The notes: generated from the letters alone by a model not told the origin. DNA of 21,905 nucleotides from Deinococcus multiflagellatus (GCF_020166415.1 NZ_JAIQXV010000036.1:1-21905), one strand, 5' to 3'; positions 9,938-21,067 are shown, numbered from the stretch's first letter. Made by a program: numbers and translations.

Positions 9938-9953
9938 TTGAAAACGTTTTCAA
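9938..9953. promoter_or_regulatory. LacI-family operator 2 (perfect 16-bp palindrome)
   Basis: TTGAAAACGTTTTCAA is a perfect palindrome with the central CG typical of LacI-family sites. It lies 18 nt after the regulator's stop and 35 nt before the GH81 start. No good -10 box is visible downstream, so the GH81 gene may use a non-consensus promoter or be read through from the regulator gene. Confidence 0.85.
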
Positions 9954-9955
9954 CT

Positions 9956-9976
9956 GACCGCCCCAGTGTGGCGGTC
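9956..9976 (+). other. Hairpin just before the GH81 ribosome binding site
   Basis: GACCGCC (9956-9962) and GGCGGTC (9970-9976) form a perfect 7-bp stem with a 7-nt loop, ending one base before GGAGGT. Lacking a U-tract, it is more likely a 5'-UTR stabiliser or translational element than a terminator. Confidence 0.55.
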
Positions 9977-9977
9977 T

Positions 9978-9983
9978 GGAGGT
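9978..9983 (+). promoter_or_regulatory. Strong ribosome binding site of the GH81 gene
   Basis: GGAGGT with a 5-nt spacer to the ATG at 9989. It fixes that start rather than the in-frame ATG at 9938, which lies inside the operator and would destroy the lipoprotein signal. Confidence 0.85.
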
Positions 9984-9988
9984 CACCT

Positions 9989-12900
9989 ATGTCCACCGCA
10001 CGCGCCCGCTTTCCCCTTCTGCTTGGCCTGACCCTGGCCCTCTCGGCCTGTGGCAGCGGCACGCCGCAGCCCGGCACCCCAGCCGCGCCGGGGCTGCAGG
10101 CGCAGGACTACAGCACCACGCCCCCGCCCGGCGCCAAGGGCGGCCCCACCAACACGGCGGGCGCCCTGCTGACCCCGGCCTGGACGGCCAACGCGGCGGC
10201 CAAGGGCAAGGCGCCCACGAACGAGTTCTGGTCGTCCATCCTGTTCAAGCGCAACGCGGGCAACGCCTACTCCGAGAACATGTTTGCCCACCCGCTGGCC
10301 ATGCACGCCCGCGCGGGCGGCCTGGAACTCAGCTACCCCAACCGCTCGCAGATCGTGGGGGCGCCGGGGCTGGAAAAATACGAGTATCCCTACACCCCGG
10401 ACCTGACCCTGGGCGTGGCAGGCCTGAACTCGCCAGACACCAAGACCGACGACTGGGGCGACTGGACCACCACCGCGTTCTGGAGTGATGGGGCCCGCAC
10501 CCTGCGCGCCACTTTTGGGCACGGCCTGCCTTTCGTGTACGCCACCAAAACAGGCGGCGACGCCCAGGTCACCTTCATCGCCACGCCCACGGTCTGGTCG
10601 AACCAGGGCAACGTCCTGGGGGTCACGGTGAACGGGCGCCACTACGGCATCTTTGCGCCCACCGGGGCCAGCTGGACGGTGAACAACACCGTCGCCACTT
10701 CCACGTTGGCGGGCAAGGACTATTACTCGATTGCCGCGTTGCCCGACAACACTGTCGCCACCCTGAACGATTTCAAGACCTACGCCTACAACTTCGTGAC
10801 GGGCAGCAGTGTGGGCTGGAGCTACAACGCGGCCACCGCCACGCTGAACAGCACCTACACCGTAAATACTGTGGCCAAGGAGGGCGCGGCCAGCGGCACG
10901 GTGCTGGCGCTCTACCGCCACCAGTGGCTGAATTCCGGCAGCGTGAACACCGGCTACACCTACGTCTCGCCTCGCGGGGAGATGAAGGTGGTGCGCGGCG
11001 CCAGCAGCTTTACCACCAGCCAGAAGTTCCAGGGCGTGCTGCCCTACCTGCCGGACAACGGCGCGGCCAACACCCTGAGCAAGACGCAACTGGCCGCCTA
11101 CGTGAACGAGGCCAACACCAGCGCCACCCTGAATCCCACGGGCGACTCGTACTGGGTGGGCAAGGGTCTGGGCAAGCTGGCCGAACTGGTGCCGCTGGCC
11201 GAGCAGGTGGGCAACACCGCCGCGCAGACCGCCTTCCTGGACGCCATTCAGCGGGTGCTGCAGGACTGGCTGGACGGCCAGGGCAGCAACCTCTTCTACT
11301 ACAACTCTGCGTGGGGCACCCTGATCGGCTACCCGCAGGGCTACGGCAGCGAGGAAGAACTGAACGACCACCACTTCCACTGGGGGTATTTCATCAAGGC
11401 CGCCGCGCTGCTCACGCAGTACCGCCCGAACTGGCCAGCGGGCACCACCCCACAGGGCCGCACCTGGGGCGCCAGCATCAACGACCTGATCATGGACGCG
11501 GCCAACTGGACGGGCAACACAGGCCAGTTTCCCCGCCTGCGCAACTTTGACCCCTACGCCGGGCACTCGTGGGCGGCCGGGCACTCGGGCTTTGCGGCCG
11601 GGAACAACCAGGAATCCTCCAGCGAGGACATGAACTTCTCCACGGCGCTGGTGAACTGGGGAGCGGTGACGGGCAACGCGGCCATCCGCGACCTGGGCAT
11701 CTACCTGTACACCACCGAGACGGCCGCCATCGAGCAGTACTGGTTTAACCAGGGCGGCGGCGTGTTTCCGGCTGGCTTTAACAAACCCGCCGTGGGCATG
11801 GTCTGGGGCGACGGCGGCGCCTATTCCACCTGGTTCAGCGCCGAGCGCGAGGCCATTCAGGGCATCAACTTTCTGCCGATCACGGCGGGCAGCCTGTACC
11901 TGGGGCGCAATCCCAGCTACCTGAAAACCAACTACGACTTCCTGGGGCGCGAGCCGACCATGTGGCGCGACATCTTCTGGCAGGTGTACAGCCTGTACGA
12001 CGCCGCCGGGGCCGTCAGCAAGTTTGGCAGCGGCGCCTATACCCCCGAAGAGGGCGAAACCAAGGCCCACACCTACCAGTTCATTCACAGCCTGAACGCC
12101 ATGGGGCAGGTGGACACGGGCGTGACGGCCAACACGCCCCACTACGCGGTGTTCAAGAAGGGCAACACCCGCACCTACGCGGCCTACAACCCCAGTAACA
12201 CCGCGATCACCGTGAATTTCTCGGACGGCGCGACCCTCAGCGTGCCGGCCCGGAAGGTGGTGTCCTCGCGCGGTGGGGTCACGAACCCCTGCGGCACCGA
12301 TACGGTGGCCCCCGGTACCCCGGGCGGCGTGACCTCGCCGGGCCAGACCGCGTCGTCCATCAGCCTGAGCTGGGGCGCGGCCAGCGACAACTGCGCGGTC
12401 AGCGGCTACGAGGTCTACGTGAACGGCGCCCTGAACACCACCGTCACCGGCACCAGCGCCACGGTCGGCGGCCTGGGTGCCAACACCGCCTATCTGGTGA
12501 AGGTGCGCGCCCGCGACGGTGCGGGCAACATGGGGGCCTTTACCCCGGAAGTCACGGTGCGAACCTCCTCGGGCAGCACCACCGCCAACCTGCCCGGCAC
12601 CGTGACCACGACGGGCGGCGCCATCGCCAACGGTCAGAGCCGGAGCTTCCCCGTGAACGTGACCTCGGCGGGGACCTACCGCCTGTCGGTTCAGAGCACC
12701 TCTGGCCTGAACAGCCGCCTGATCAACGTGGCCTTTAATGGCACCAACTACGACCTCGCCGTGGACGCCGGCCAGACCGTGATTGCCGATTTCCCGAACG
12801 TGGGGACCGGCGCGGGGACCATCACGATCACCGCCAAGAGCGACGGCGTGACCATCGGCACGGTCAGCGGCGCGAACCTCAGCGGCGGCGGGACCACCGA

Positions 12901-13492
12901 CCCCTGCGCCACCGATAGCGTGGCCCCCAGCGTGCCTGCCGGCCTCACCTCGCCGGGCAAGACCGGCAGCAGCGTCACCCTGAGCTGGACCGCCAGCACC
13001 GACAACTGCGGGGTCAGCAAGTACGAGATCTACACCAACGGCGCCCTGAGCGGCAGCGTGACCGGCACCGGGGCCACCGTGACCGGCCTGAGCGCGGGCA
13101 CCGTGTACGCCTTCAAGGTGCGGGCCCTGGACGCCCGGAACAACGCCTCGGCCTTCACGGGGGACCTGAACGTCACCACGGCCACCAGCGCGGTCACTGT
13201 GCCCGGCGTGATCACCCCCAGCGTGGGCGCGATTGCCAATGGCGCCAGCCGGGCCTACGACCTACAGGTGAACAGCGCCAGCAACCTGCGCTTTCTGGTC
13301 ACCAACGCCAGCAGCGCCGCCAGCAGCGCCTTTACCCTGAGCTTCAACGGCCGCAGCGTACCCCTCTCGATTGGCGCGGGGCAGACCATCCCGGTGGACT
13401 TTGCCGGCGTGGGCGCTGGCCCGAAGACCCTGACCCTGACCGCCAATTCGGCCGGCGTGAGCCTGGGCAAACTGGAGGCCGTGACGTACTAG
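9989..13492 (+). CDS. GH81 endo-beta-1,3-glucanase lipoprotein with tandem FN3 modules
   Basis: 1167 residues. A lipoprotein signal ends in lipobox LSAC (Cys21), so the enzyme should be anchored outside the cytoplasmic membrane by a lipid. The GH81 domain spans about 50-755. Family motifs are DHHFHWGYF (Asp460, the likely acid) and NQESSSEDMN (Glu542 and Glu546, the likely base region), in a segment also carrying HSWAAGHSGFAAG. GH81 enzymes cut beta-1,3-glucans such as laminarin, curdlan or fungal walls. The C-terminus is modular: FN3 (about 772-863), an unassigned beta-rich module (868-967), FN3 (977-1066) and a second copy of the module (1069-1167). Each FN3 is preceded by a PCxTDxVAP linker. 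The modules may bind glucan or the cell surface. A LacI regulator and operator lie directly upstream. The TAG stop is formed by the edge of a MITE-like element. Confidence 0.93.
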   Translation: MSTARARFPLLLGLTLALSACGSGTPQPGTPAAPGLQAQDYSTTPPPGAKGGPTNTAGALLTPAWTANAAAKGKAPTNEFWSSILFKRNAGNAYSENMFAHPLAMHARAGGLELSYPNRSQIVGAPGLEKYEYPYTPDLTLGVAGLNSPDTKTDDWGDWTTTAFWSDGARTLRATFGHGLPFVYATKTGGDAQVTFIATPTVWSNQGNVLGVTVNGRHYGIFAPTGASWTVNNTVATSTLAGKDYYSIAALPDNTVATLNDFKTYAYNFVTGSSVGWSYNAATATLNSTYTVNTVAKEGAASGTVLALYRHQWLNSGSVNTGYTYVSPRGEMKVVRGASSFTTSQKFQGVLPYLPDNGAANTLSKTQLAAYVNEANTSATLNPTGDSYWVGKGLGKLAELVPLAEQVGNTAAQTAFLDAIQRVLQDWLDGQGSNLFYYNSAWGTLIGYPQGYGSEEELNDHHFHWGYFIKAAALLTQYRPNWPAGTTPQGRTWGASINDLIMDAANWTGNTGQFPRLRNFDPYAGHSWAAGHSGFAAGNNQESSSEDMNFSTALVNWGAVTGNAAIRDLGIYLYTTETAAIEQYWFNQGGGVFPAGFNKPAVGMVWGDGGAYSTWFSAEREAIQGINFLPITAGSLYLGRNPSYLKTNYDFLGREPTMWRDIFWQVYSLYDAAGAVSKFGSGAYTPEEGETKAHTYQFIHSLNAMGQVDTGVTANTPHYAVFKKGNTRTYAAYNPSNTAITVNFSDGATLSVPARKVVSSRGGVTNPCGTDTVAPGTPGGVTSPGQTASSISLSWGAASDNCAVSGYEVYVNGALNTTVTGTSATVGGLGANTAYLVKVRARDGAGNMGAFTPEVTVRTSSGSTTANLPGTVTTTGGAIANGQSRSFPVNVTSAGTYRLSVQSTSGLNSRLINVAFNGTNYDLAVDAGQTVIADFPNVGTGAGTITITAKSDGVTIGTVSGANLSGGGTTDPCATDSVAPSVPAGLTSPGKTGSSVTLSWTASTDNCGVSKYEIYTNGALSGSVTGTGATVTGLSAGTVYAFKVRALDARNNASAFTGDLNVTTATSAVTVPGVITPSVGAIANGASRAYDLQVNSASNLRFLVTNASSAASSAFTLSFNGRSVPLSIGAGQTIPVDFAGVGAGPKTLTLTANSAGVSLGKLEAVTY

Positions 13493-13659
13493 AGCGGTTG
13501 CCATGAAGATGCTGTTGGGTCTTGACCCGCTCCCCGCGTGGGAGAGGGAAAGGGGGAAGCCGCACCCTTGCCTATTCTGGCCTTGACCCTTTCCCCTTGT
13601 GGGACCCGAAGAGCGGCGCCGCAGAGGGGGGTGAGGGAGTTCTTTGGTCAACCGCTCTA
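13490..13659. mobile_element. MITE-like element, about 170 bp, with terminal inverted repeats
   Basis: TAGAGCGGTTG (13490-13500) and CAACCGCTCTA (13649-13659) are perfect 11-bp terminal inverted repeats. They continue as CCA versus ACCA with a one-base bulge. Both ends carry TA, which would fit insertion at a TA target as in IS630/mariner-type elements. There is no transposase and no credible ORF. Inside, a degenerate direct repeat occurs twice (13521-13544 and 13582-13605, both CTTGACCC then TCCCC then GTGGGA). The left end overlaps the last codon of the glucanase gene and supplies its TAG. Confidence 0.6.
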
Positions 13660-13672
13660 TCACGAGGCCCAG

Positions 13673-13702
13673 AGCCGCCTGGGGGGGACTCCCGGCGGCT
13701 TT
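13673..13702 (+). terminator. Possible terminator hairpin beyond the MITE-like element
   Basis: AGCCGCC (13673-13679) and GGCGGCT (13694-13700) form a 7-bp stem around a G-rich loop, followed only by TT then GGGG. It is a possible weak terminator for the GH81 transcript. Further right, AGCGGCGC (13735-13742) and GCGCCGCT (13776-13783) form another pair of unknown role. Nothing else is seen up to the corA stop. Confidence 0.35.
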
Positions 13703-13826
13703 GGGGCAAAACGAGCCGCGTGTTGACGGAAGACAGCGGCGCCGGCGGCCTGAACGGGCATCTGCGATCAGAACAGCGCCGCTTGAGGCGTGGGGTGGGC
13801 CCAGCGGCCCGCCCCCTTGCCTTGCC

Positions 13827-14804
13827 CTACAACCAGCCGCGCCAGCGGCCCAGGCCCACCACCACCACAATCAGCCCCAGGCTGAACAGCAGCACATCGC
13901 GGAACCCGGTGTTGCCGGCCTTGAAGACATCCGCCTGAAAGTTCATGCCCATCAGCCCAGCCACCGCCGCAATGATCCCCAGCGTCACCGTCACCACGGT
14001 CAGCACCCGCATCACCTCGTTGGTGCGCTGGCCCGTGGAACTCATCAAGAGGTCGAAGGTGCCCAGCACCGCCTCGCGCGCCTGGGCAATCGCGTCCTGG
14101 GTGTGCTCGAAGTTGTGCAGCAAGCGGCTGAGGCGCTCTTCAGGCTGGTCGTGCTGAAACACGGTGAACTCGGGGCTGGCCAGCGCCACGTACACCGGGC
14201 GGTGGGCACTGAACACCCGCCGCAGGGCGCTGACCTCCCGCCGCACGGCGATCAGGCGAGCCAGGTGCGCGCGGCCCTCGGCAGGCTGGGCCAGAATGCG
14301 CTCGTCCAGATGGTCAATGTGCGCTTCCACTGGCTCCAGGGCCCGGCGGTGGGCTTCCACATGGTGGCCCAGCACCACGGCCAGAAAGGCGGCGGCGTCC
14401 AGCGCGCCCAGATGGGTGTCGGCCTCCAGCTGCGCGCGGAAGGCGTCCAGAAACCCGGCTGGCCCGGCGTGCACGGTGTACACCACGTTTTCCTGCGCGG
14501 CCATGTTCACCGGCACCGGGGGCCCCAGACCGCGCGCCTTTTCCGGGCGGGGCGAGAGCACCCGCAGGTGAACGGCCTGGGCCAGCCGGTGCAGGGCCGG
14601 CTCCTGGCCCTCACGGCACAGCCAGTCGCGGGTCAGGTCGTCGGCGGGCAGGGAGCCGCAGGCGGCGGCCAGCGGCTCGCCTTCACCGGCCTGCACGTCC
14701 ACCCACAGCAGTTGATGGGGCTGAAGGGTCAGCGCCTCCCGGCCCAGCTGGACGGGGCGGTCCTGGCCGTCGGCATCGAACAGCAGCGCGGACACGGTGG
14801 CCAT
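13827..14804 (-). CDS. corA: CorA-family divalent cation (Mg2+/Co2+/Zn2+) channel
   Basis: 325 residues, typical for CorA. A large acidic, alpha-helical cytoplasmic N-terminal domain (about 1-250) is followed by two C-terminal membrane helices (about 264-285 and 303-320). The signature GMN (286-288, within LMGMNF) is intact at the end of TM1, at the mouth of the pentameric pore. The protein should move Mg2+ or related divalent ions down their gradient. The periplasmic loop ADVFKAGNTG lacks the common acidic MPEL sequence, a frequent variation in the wider CorA family, so ion preference is uncertain. The start at 14804 is supported by TACAGT 6 nt upstream. It lies 81 nt after galE on the same strand but has its own promoter box. 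Confidence 0.9.
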   Translation of the reverse strand: MATVSALLFDADGQDRPVQLGREALTLQPHQLLWVDVQAGEGEPLAAACGSLPADDLTRDWLCREGQEPALHRLAQAVHLRVLSPRPEKARGLGPPVPVNMAAQENVVYTVHAGPAGFLDAFRAQLEADTHLGALDAAAFLAVVLGHHVEAHRRALEPVEAHIDHLDERILAQPAEGRAHLARLIAVRREVSALRRVFSAHRPVYVALASPEFTVFQHDQPEERLSRLLHNFEHTQDAIAQAREAVLGTFDLLMSSTGQRTNEVMRVLTVVTVTLGIIAAVAGLMGMNFQADVFKAGNTGFRDVLLFSLGLIVVVVGLGRWRGWL

Positions 14805-14810
14805 AGCGCT

Positions 14811-14816
14811 ACTGTA
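14811..14816 (-). promoter_or_regulatory. -10 box of leaderless corA
   Basis: TACAGT on the minus strand ends 6 nt before the ATG at 14804. Confidence 0.6.
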
Positions 14817-14885
14817 GGCCCGCGCCCGCGCCGGGCAGATGTTGCTCGCCTAAGAGCGGGCCTGGGCCAATCCTTACCGTTGCGC

Positions 14886-15878
<993 letters not shown>

Positions 15879-15883
15879 GGTCG

Positions 15884-16987
<1,104 letters not shown>

Positions 16988-16993
16988 GGGCAG

Positions 16994-16999
16994 ATGCTA
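16994..16999 (-). promoter_or_regulatory. -10 box of leaderless second LacI-type gene
   Basis: TAGCAT on the minus strand ends 6 nt before the ATG at 16987. With a 17-bp spacer the -35 would be TTTCAG at 17022-17017, inside the operator. Confidence 0.6.
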
Positions 17000-17016
17000 G
17001 CGTATCCCCCAGGTCT

Positions 17017-17030
17017 CTGAAACGTTTCAG
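17017..17030. promoter_or_regulatory. LacI-family operator between regulator and MFS gene
   Basis: CTGAAACGTTTCAG is a perfect 14-bp palindrome with the central CG typical of the family. It covers the expected -35 of the regulator's promoter and lies 19 nt before the MFS start codon. Confidence 0.85.
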
Positions 17031-17049
17031 CTTCCGTGTCGAGGTTGCC

Positions 17050-18234
17050 ATGTCCCACCCCCCAGCTCCCCTGCCTGCCCGGCGCGCCGTCAGCGTCATG
17101 TTCCTAATCAATGGCGTGCTGTTCGCCACCTGGGGCGTGAATATCCCCGGCGTGCGCGACAGCCTGAACCTCAGCGAAGCCCAGATTGGCGCGGCCCTCC
17201 TGGCCGTGGGGCTGGGCAGCCTGTGCACCATGCCGCTCACCGGGGGTTGGACCGCGCGCTACGGCAGCCACCGCGTCACCTGGGCGGTGTCGGTGGCCTG
17301 CATGCTAAGCCTGCTGCTGCCCTTTATCGCGCCCAACTTTGCGGCGCTGGTGGCGGCCCTGGCGGTGCTGGGCGCCCTGAACGGCTGCATGGACGTGGCC
17401 ATGAATGCCCAGGGCGTCACGGTGGAAAAGGCCCTGGGCCGGCCCATCATGAGCCGCCTGCACGCCTACTTCAGCCTGGGGGGACTGCTGGGCGCGGGGC
17501 TGGGGAGCCTGCTGGTGGGGCGCGTGCCCCTGGCCGCCCACGCGCTGCTGGTGGTGGCGGTCACGGCCACAGCGGCGCTGCTCTCGGGCCGGTTCCTGTG
17601 GCCCGACGCGGCGCCCGCGCCCACACAACTGGCCGCCAATGAACAGCCGCCGCGCCGCTCGCCCCTCAGCGCGGCGGCGGCGCTGCTGGGCGCGCTGTGC
17701 TTTCTGGGCATGCTGGCCGAGGGCGCCAATTACGACTGGGCGGCCCTTTATTTCCGAGACGTGCTGGGGGTGACGGGCGGGGCCTCGGGGCTGGGCTACG
17801 TGGCGTTTGTGGGCGCCATGACGCTGGGGCGCTGGTTCGGGGACCGCGCCCGCGCGCAGCTGGGCGACCCCTCCACGGTGCGCGGCGGCGCCGCCCTGAC
17901 CGCGTTGGGCCTGGGGCTGGCGCTGCTGGCGCGCGATCCGCTGCTGGCCGCCGCTGGCTTTGCCCTGTCGGGCCTGGGCCTCAGCAACGTGGTGCCGGTG
18001 ATGTACGGCGCGGCCGGGCACGCCCTGGCTGGGCGCGGCATTGCCCAGGTGGCGACCATCGGGTACGGCGGGTTCCTGCTGGGGCCCCCCGCCATTGGGT
18101 TTATTGCCCAGCATGTGGGGCTGGCGGCGGCCCTGGGGCTGGCGCTGGGCGCGGCGGCGCTGGTGGCGCTGCTGGGTGGGCGGGCCTTTGCGCTGATCCG
18201 GGGCCAAGCGGCCCCCACACCCGCCGACGCCTAA
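17050..18234 (+). CDS. MFS transporter (YbjJ/fucose-permease-like)
   Basis: 394 residues with about 12 hydrophobic segments in two sixfold halves. It is an inner-membrane secondary transporter of the major facilitator superfamily. The segment ALNGCMDVAMNAQGV (about 112-126) and a nearby MSRLHAYFSLGGL resemble the YbjJ/fucose-permease branch as I recall it. A GRWFGDRARAQLG loop follows in the second half. Because it is divergent from a LacI-type regulator and shares its operator, the substrate is plausibly a sugar or sugar derivative, but export of another compound is not excluded. GAGGT (17041-17045) lies 4 nt before the ATG, so this gene uses a ribosome binding site rather than the leaderless layout. 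Its stop codon overlaps the stop of the convergent citrate synthase-like gene by 3 of 4 shared bases. Confidence 0.88.
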   Translation: MSHPPAPLPARRAVSVMFLINGVLFATWGVNIPGVRDSLNLSEAQIGAALLAVGLGSLCTMPLTGGWTARYGSHRVTWAVSVACMLSLLLPFIAPNFAALVAALAVLGALNGCMDVAMNAQGVTVEKALGRPIMSRLHAYFSLGGLLGAGLGSLLVGRVPLAAHALLVVAVTATAALLSGRFLWPDAAPAPTQLAANEQPPRRSPLSAAAALLGALCFLGMLAEGANYDWAALYFRDVLGVTGGASGLGYVAFVGAMTLGRWFGDRARAQLGDPSTVRGGAALTALGLGLALLARDPLLAAAGFALSGLGLSNVVPVMYGAAGHALAGRGIAQVATIGYGGFLLGPPAIGFIAQHVGLAAALGLALGAAALVALLGGRAFALIRGQAAPTPADA

Positions 18235-19451
18235 ATAGACCCGGCCAGGGGCGGCCCCACATACCGGGCCCGGGGCCGCAGCAACCCGCCCTGCCCGGCT
18301 TCCAGTGCGTGGGCCAGCCAGCCCACCGCGCGCCCCAGGGCAAACAGCGTGGCGGTGTCTTCCGGGTCGCGGCCCAGCACATGAATCAGGGCGGCCAGCG
18401 CCAGATCCACGTTGGGGTGCTCGCCTGTCTCTTCCTGGGCCGCCGCGCCCAGGGCCAGCGCAGCCTGCACGCCGGGGGCCCCGGGCCACGTCTGTGCCAG
18501 GGCCGCCAGCAGCGCCGTGCCCCGGGGGTCGCCGGCCGGGTACAGGGCGTGCCCAAAGCCGGGCACCTGCCCCAGTTGCCGCGCGGCCTCGTGCAGCGCC
18601 GCGCGGGGGGTGCCGCGCAGGGCACCCAGCAGCAGGGCGTGGGCGTTCAGCGCGGCCAGACCATGCCGGGGCCCCTGCAGCGCACACAGGGCCGCCAGCA
18701 CGCTGTGGGGCAGCCCCGCGCCGCTGCTGGCGGTGACCCGCGCGGCAAAAGCGCTCACATTCAGCTCGTGGTCGGCCAGCAGCACCAGGGCGCGGCGCAG
18801 CACGTCGGCGCTGTCTGGGCGGCCCCAGGCGCGCGCCAGGCGCAGGTGCAGCGGCAGGTCTGGCGCCGGGGGCAGACAGACATGGCGTTCCAGCGTGGCG
18901 TACAGCAGGTTCAGGGTGCGCGCCGCCTGCCGCAGCCGCGCCCCGGGGCGGGTGTCGTGGGCCGCCGGGTCGTGGGCACCTGCATGGGTCAGGGCGTAGC
19001 CCAGGGCCTCCAGGGGCCGGGCCGCGCGGGGCTGCCCCCCCAGATTCAGCCGCGCGCGCAGCGGCAGGGCCGGATGCCCGCCCAGGTCACCCGTCCACAG
19101 CAGGGCGGCCACCTCTTCCACTGTGGCGGCCTCGGCCAGTTGCAGGGCGGCGTGGCCCCGGTAGATCAGGGTGCCCCCCTGAACCGTGGTCAACACGCTG
19201 TCCAGCACTGGCTGGCCCCAGTTCAGGCTGGCCTGCACCGCGCCCTGCACCGCCGCCTGTGGATCGCGGCGTCCGGCCTGCCGCTCGACCAATGCCGCCA
19301 CATCGCCCGCGTGGTAACGGCGCGCCCGGGTGCCCGCCGGGCCCGGCTCGCTGCGGATCAGGCCGCGCGACACATAGGCGTACAGGGTGGCCGGCTTGAC
19401 CCCCAGCGCCGCGCAGGCCTGGGCTGTGGACAGAGAGGCAGGAGGAGCCAC
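18231..19451 (-). CDS. Citrate synthase-like protein with N-terminal HTH DNA-binding domain
   Basis: 406 residues. Residues about 7-55 form a MerR/excisionase-type helix-turn-helix (LSTAQACAALGVKPATLYAYV, ending RRYHAGDVAAL). The rest matches citrate/2-methylcitrate synthase: ADHELN (His228), GPRHG (His263, usually GPxHGG), GFGHALYPAGDPRG (His301, Arg310), HPNVDLAL (Asp349), RAVGWLAH (Arg374) and RPRARYVG. The catalytic His-His-Asp set is therefore present (His263, His301, Asp349). The family condenses an acyl-CoA with oxaloacetate. The fused HTH suggests that it senses such ligands, regulates DNA, or both, and similar fusions are annotated in other bacteria. It starts with GTG, fixed by TAGGCT 6 nt upstream. 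It is divergent from a Re-citrate synthase-like gene across a palindrome that it may bind (inference). Confidence 0.85.
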   Translation of the reverse strand: MAPPASLSTAQACAALGVKPATLYAYVSRGLIRSEPGPAGTRARRYHAGDVAALVERQAGRRDPQAAVQGAVQASLNWGQPVLDSVLTTVQGGTLIYRGHAALQLAEAATVEEVAALLWTGDLGGHPALPLRARLNLGGQPRAARPLEALGYALTHAGAHDPAAHDTRPGARLRQAARTLNLLYATLERHVCLPPAPDLPLHLRLARAWGRPDSADVLRRALVLLADHELNVSAFAARVTASSGAGLPHSVLAALCALQGPRHGLAALNAHALLLGALRGTPRAALHEAARQLGQVPGFGHALYPAGDPRGTALLAALAQTWPGAPGVQAALALGAAAQEETGEHPNVDLALAALIHVLGRDPEDTATLFALGRAVGWLAHALEAGQGGLLRPRARYVGPPLAGSI

Positions 19452-19457
19452 AGGTTC

Positions 19458-19463
19458 AGCCTA
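19458..19463 (-). promoter_or_regulatory. -10 box of leaderless HTH-citrate synthase gene
   Basis: TAGGCT on the minus strand ends 6 nt before the GTG start at 19451. No clear -35 is seen at 17 bp. The palindrome lies in the spacer region, as in MerR-type promoters. Confidence 0.6.
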
Positions 19464-19466
19464 ACA

Positions 19467-19482
19467 TTGATTCCAGAATCAA
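19467..19482. promoter_or_regulatory. Palindromic operator between two divergent citrate synthase-like genes
   Basis: TTGATTC (19467-19473), CA, GAATCAA (19476-19482): perfect 7-bp arms in a 16-bp site. It lies just before the -35 of the plus gene and just upstream of the -10 of the minus gene. ACATTGAT also occurs twice (19464-19471 and 19491-19498), 27 bp apart. The HTH of the minus gene is the obvious candidate binder. Confidence 0.65.
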
Positions 19483-19484
19483 GA

Positions 19485-19513
19485 TTGACGACATTGATAT
19501 GCAGGTCTACCGT
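19485..19513 (+). promoter_or_regulatory. Promoter of the Re-citrate synthase-like gene (leaderless)
   Basis: TTGACG (19485-19490), a 17-bp spacer and TACCGT (19508-19513), ending 6 nt before the ATG at 19520. This rules out the in-frame ATG at 19499, which lies between the two promoter boxes. Confidence 0.8.
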
Positions 19514-19519
19514 GCGGAC

Positions 19520-20827
<1,308 letters not shown>

Positions 20828-21067
20828 GGCCAGGACACAGGGAGACTGGACCGTCGAGAGCCAAACGGCGGAGAGCCTGCCACGCTCAGTTTCATATGAC
20901 AGCGTTTTCCACCCGCTCTCACCCCACTGCCCCCAGCGAATGGGCCTGCACTCTTTCGGGGAGTGTCGCCGCGAGTACGAGGATTCTCCCTGGCATTCTC
21001 AGGACTGGGCAGCAAACACAGAAGCCCTGGCTGTCCCCTTCCTCTGTCCAGTGGTACGCTCCCGGCC
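20828..21067. other. Intergenic stretch before ppk2
   Basis: About 240 bp of lower GC. I see no U-tailed terminator after the previous gene and no convincing ORF. TTTCATATGAC around 20890-20900 is AT-rich but has no paired -35. The ppk2 -10 box lies at the right end. Confidence 0.5.
21055..21060 (+). promoter_or_regulatory. -10 box of leaderless ppk2
   Basis: TACGCT ends 7 nt before the ATG at 21068. No Shine-Dalgarno. Confidence 0.6.

Noticed and set aside
9938..9988. Upstream in-frame start for the GH81 gene
   Set aside because: It would lie inside the operator and place 17 residues before the lipoprotein signal. A strong RBS precedes the ATG at 9989.
9983..12142. 719-codon minus-strand open frame
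   Set aside because: Shadow of the GH81 gene. No recognisable motif.
20963..21067. N-terminal extension of PPK2
   Set aside because: Lies upstream of the -10 box. The start at 21068 gives the family length of 266 residues.
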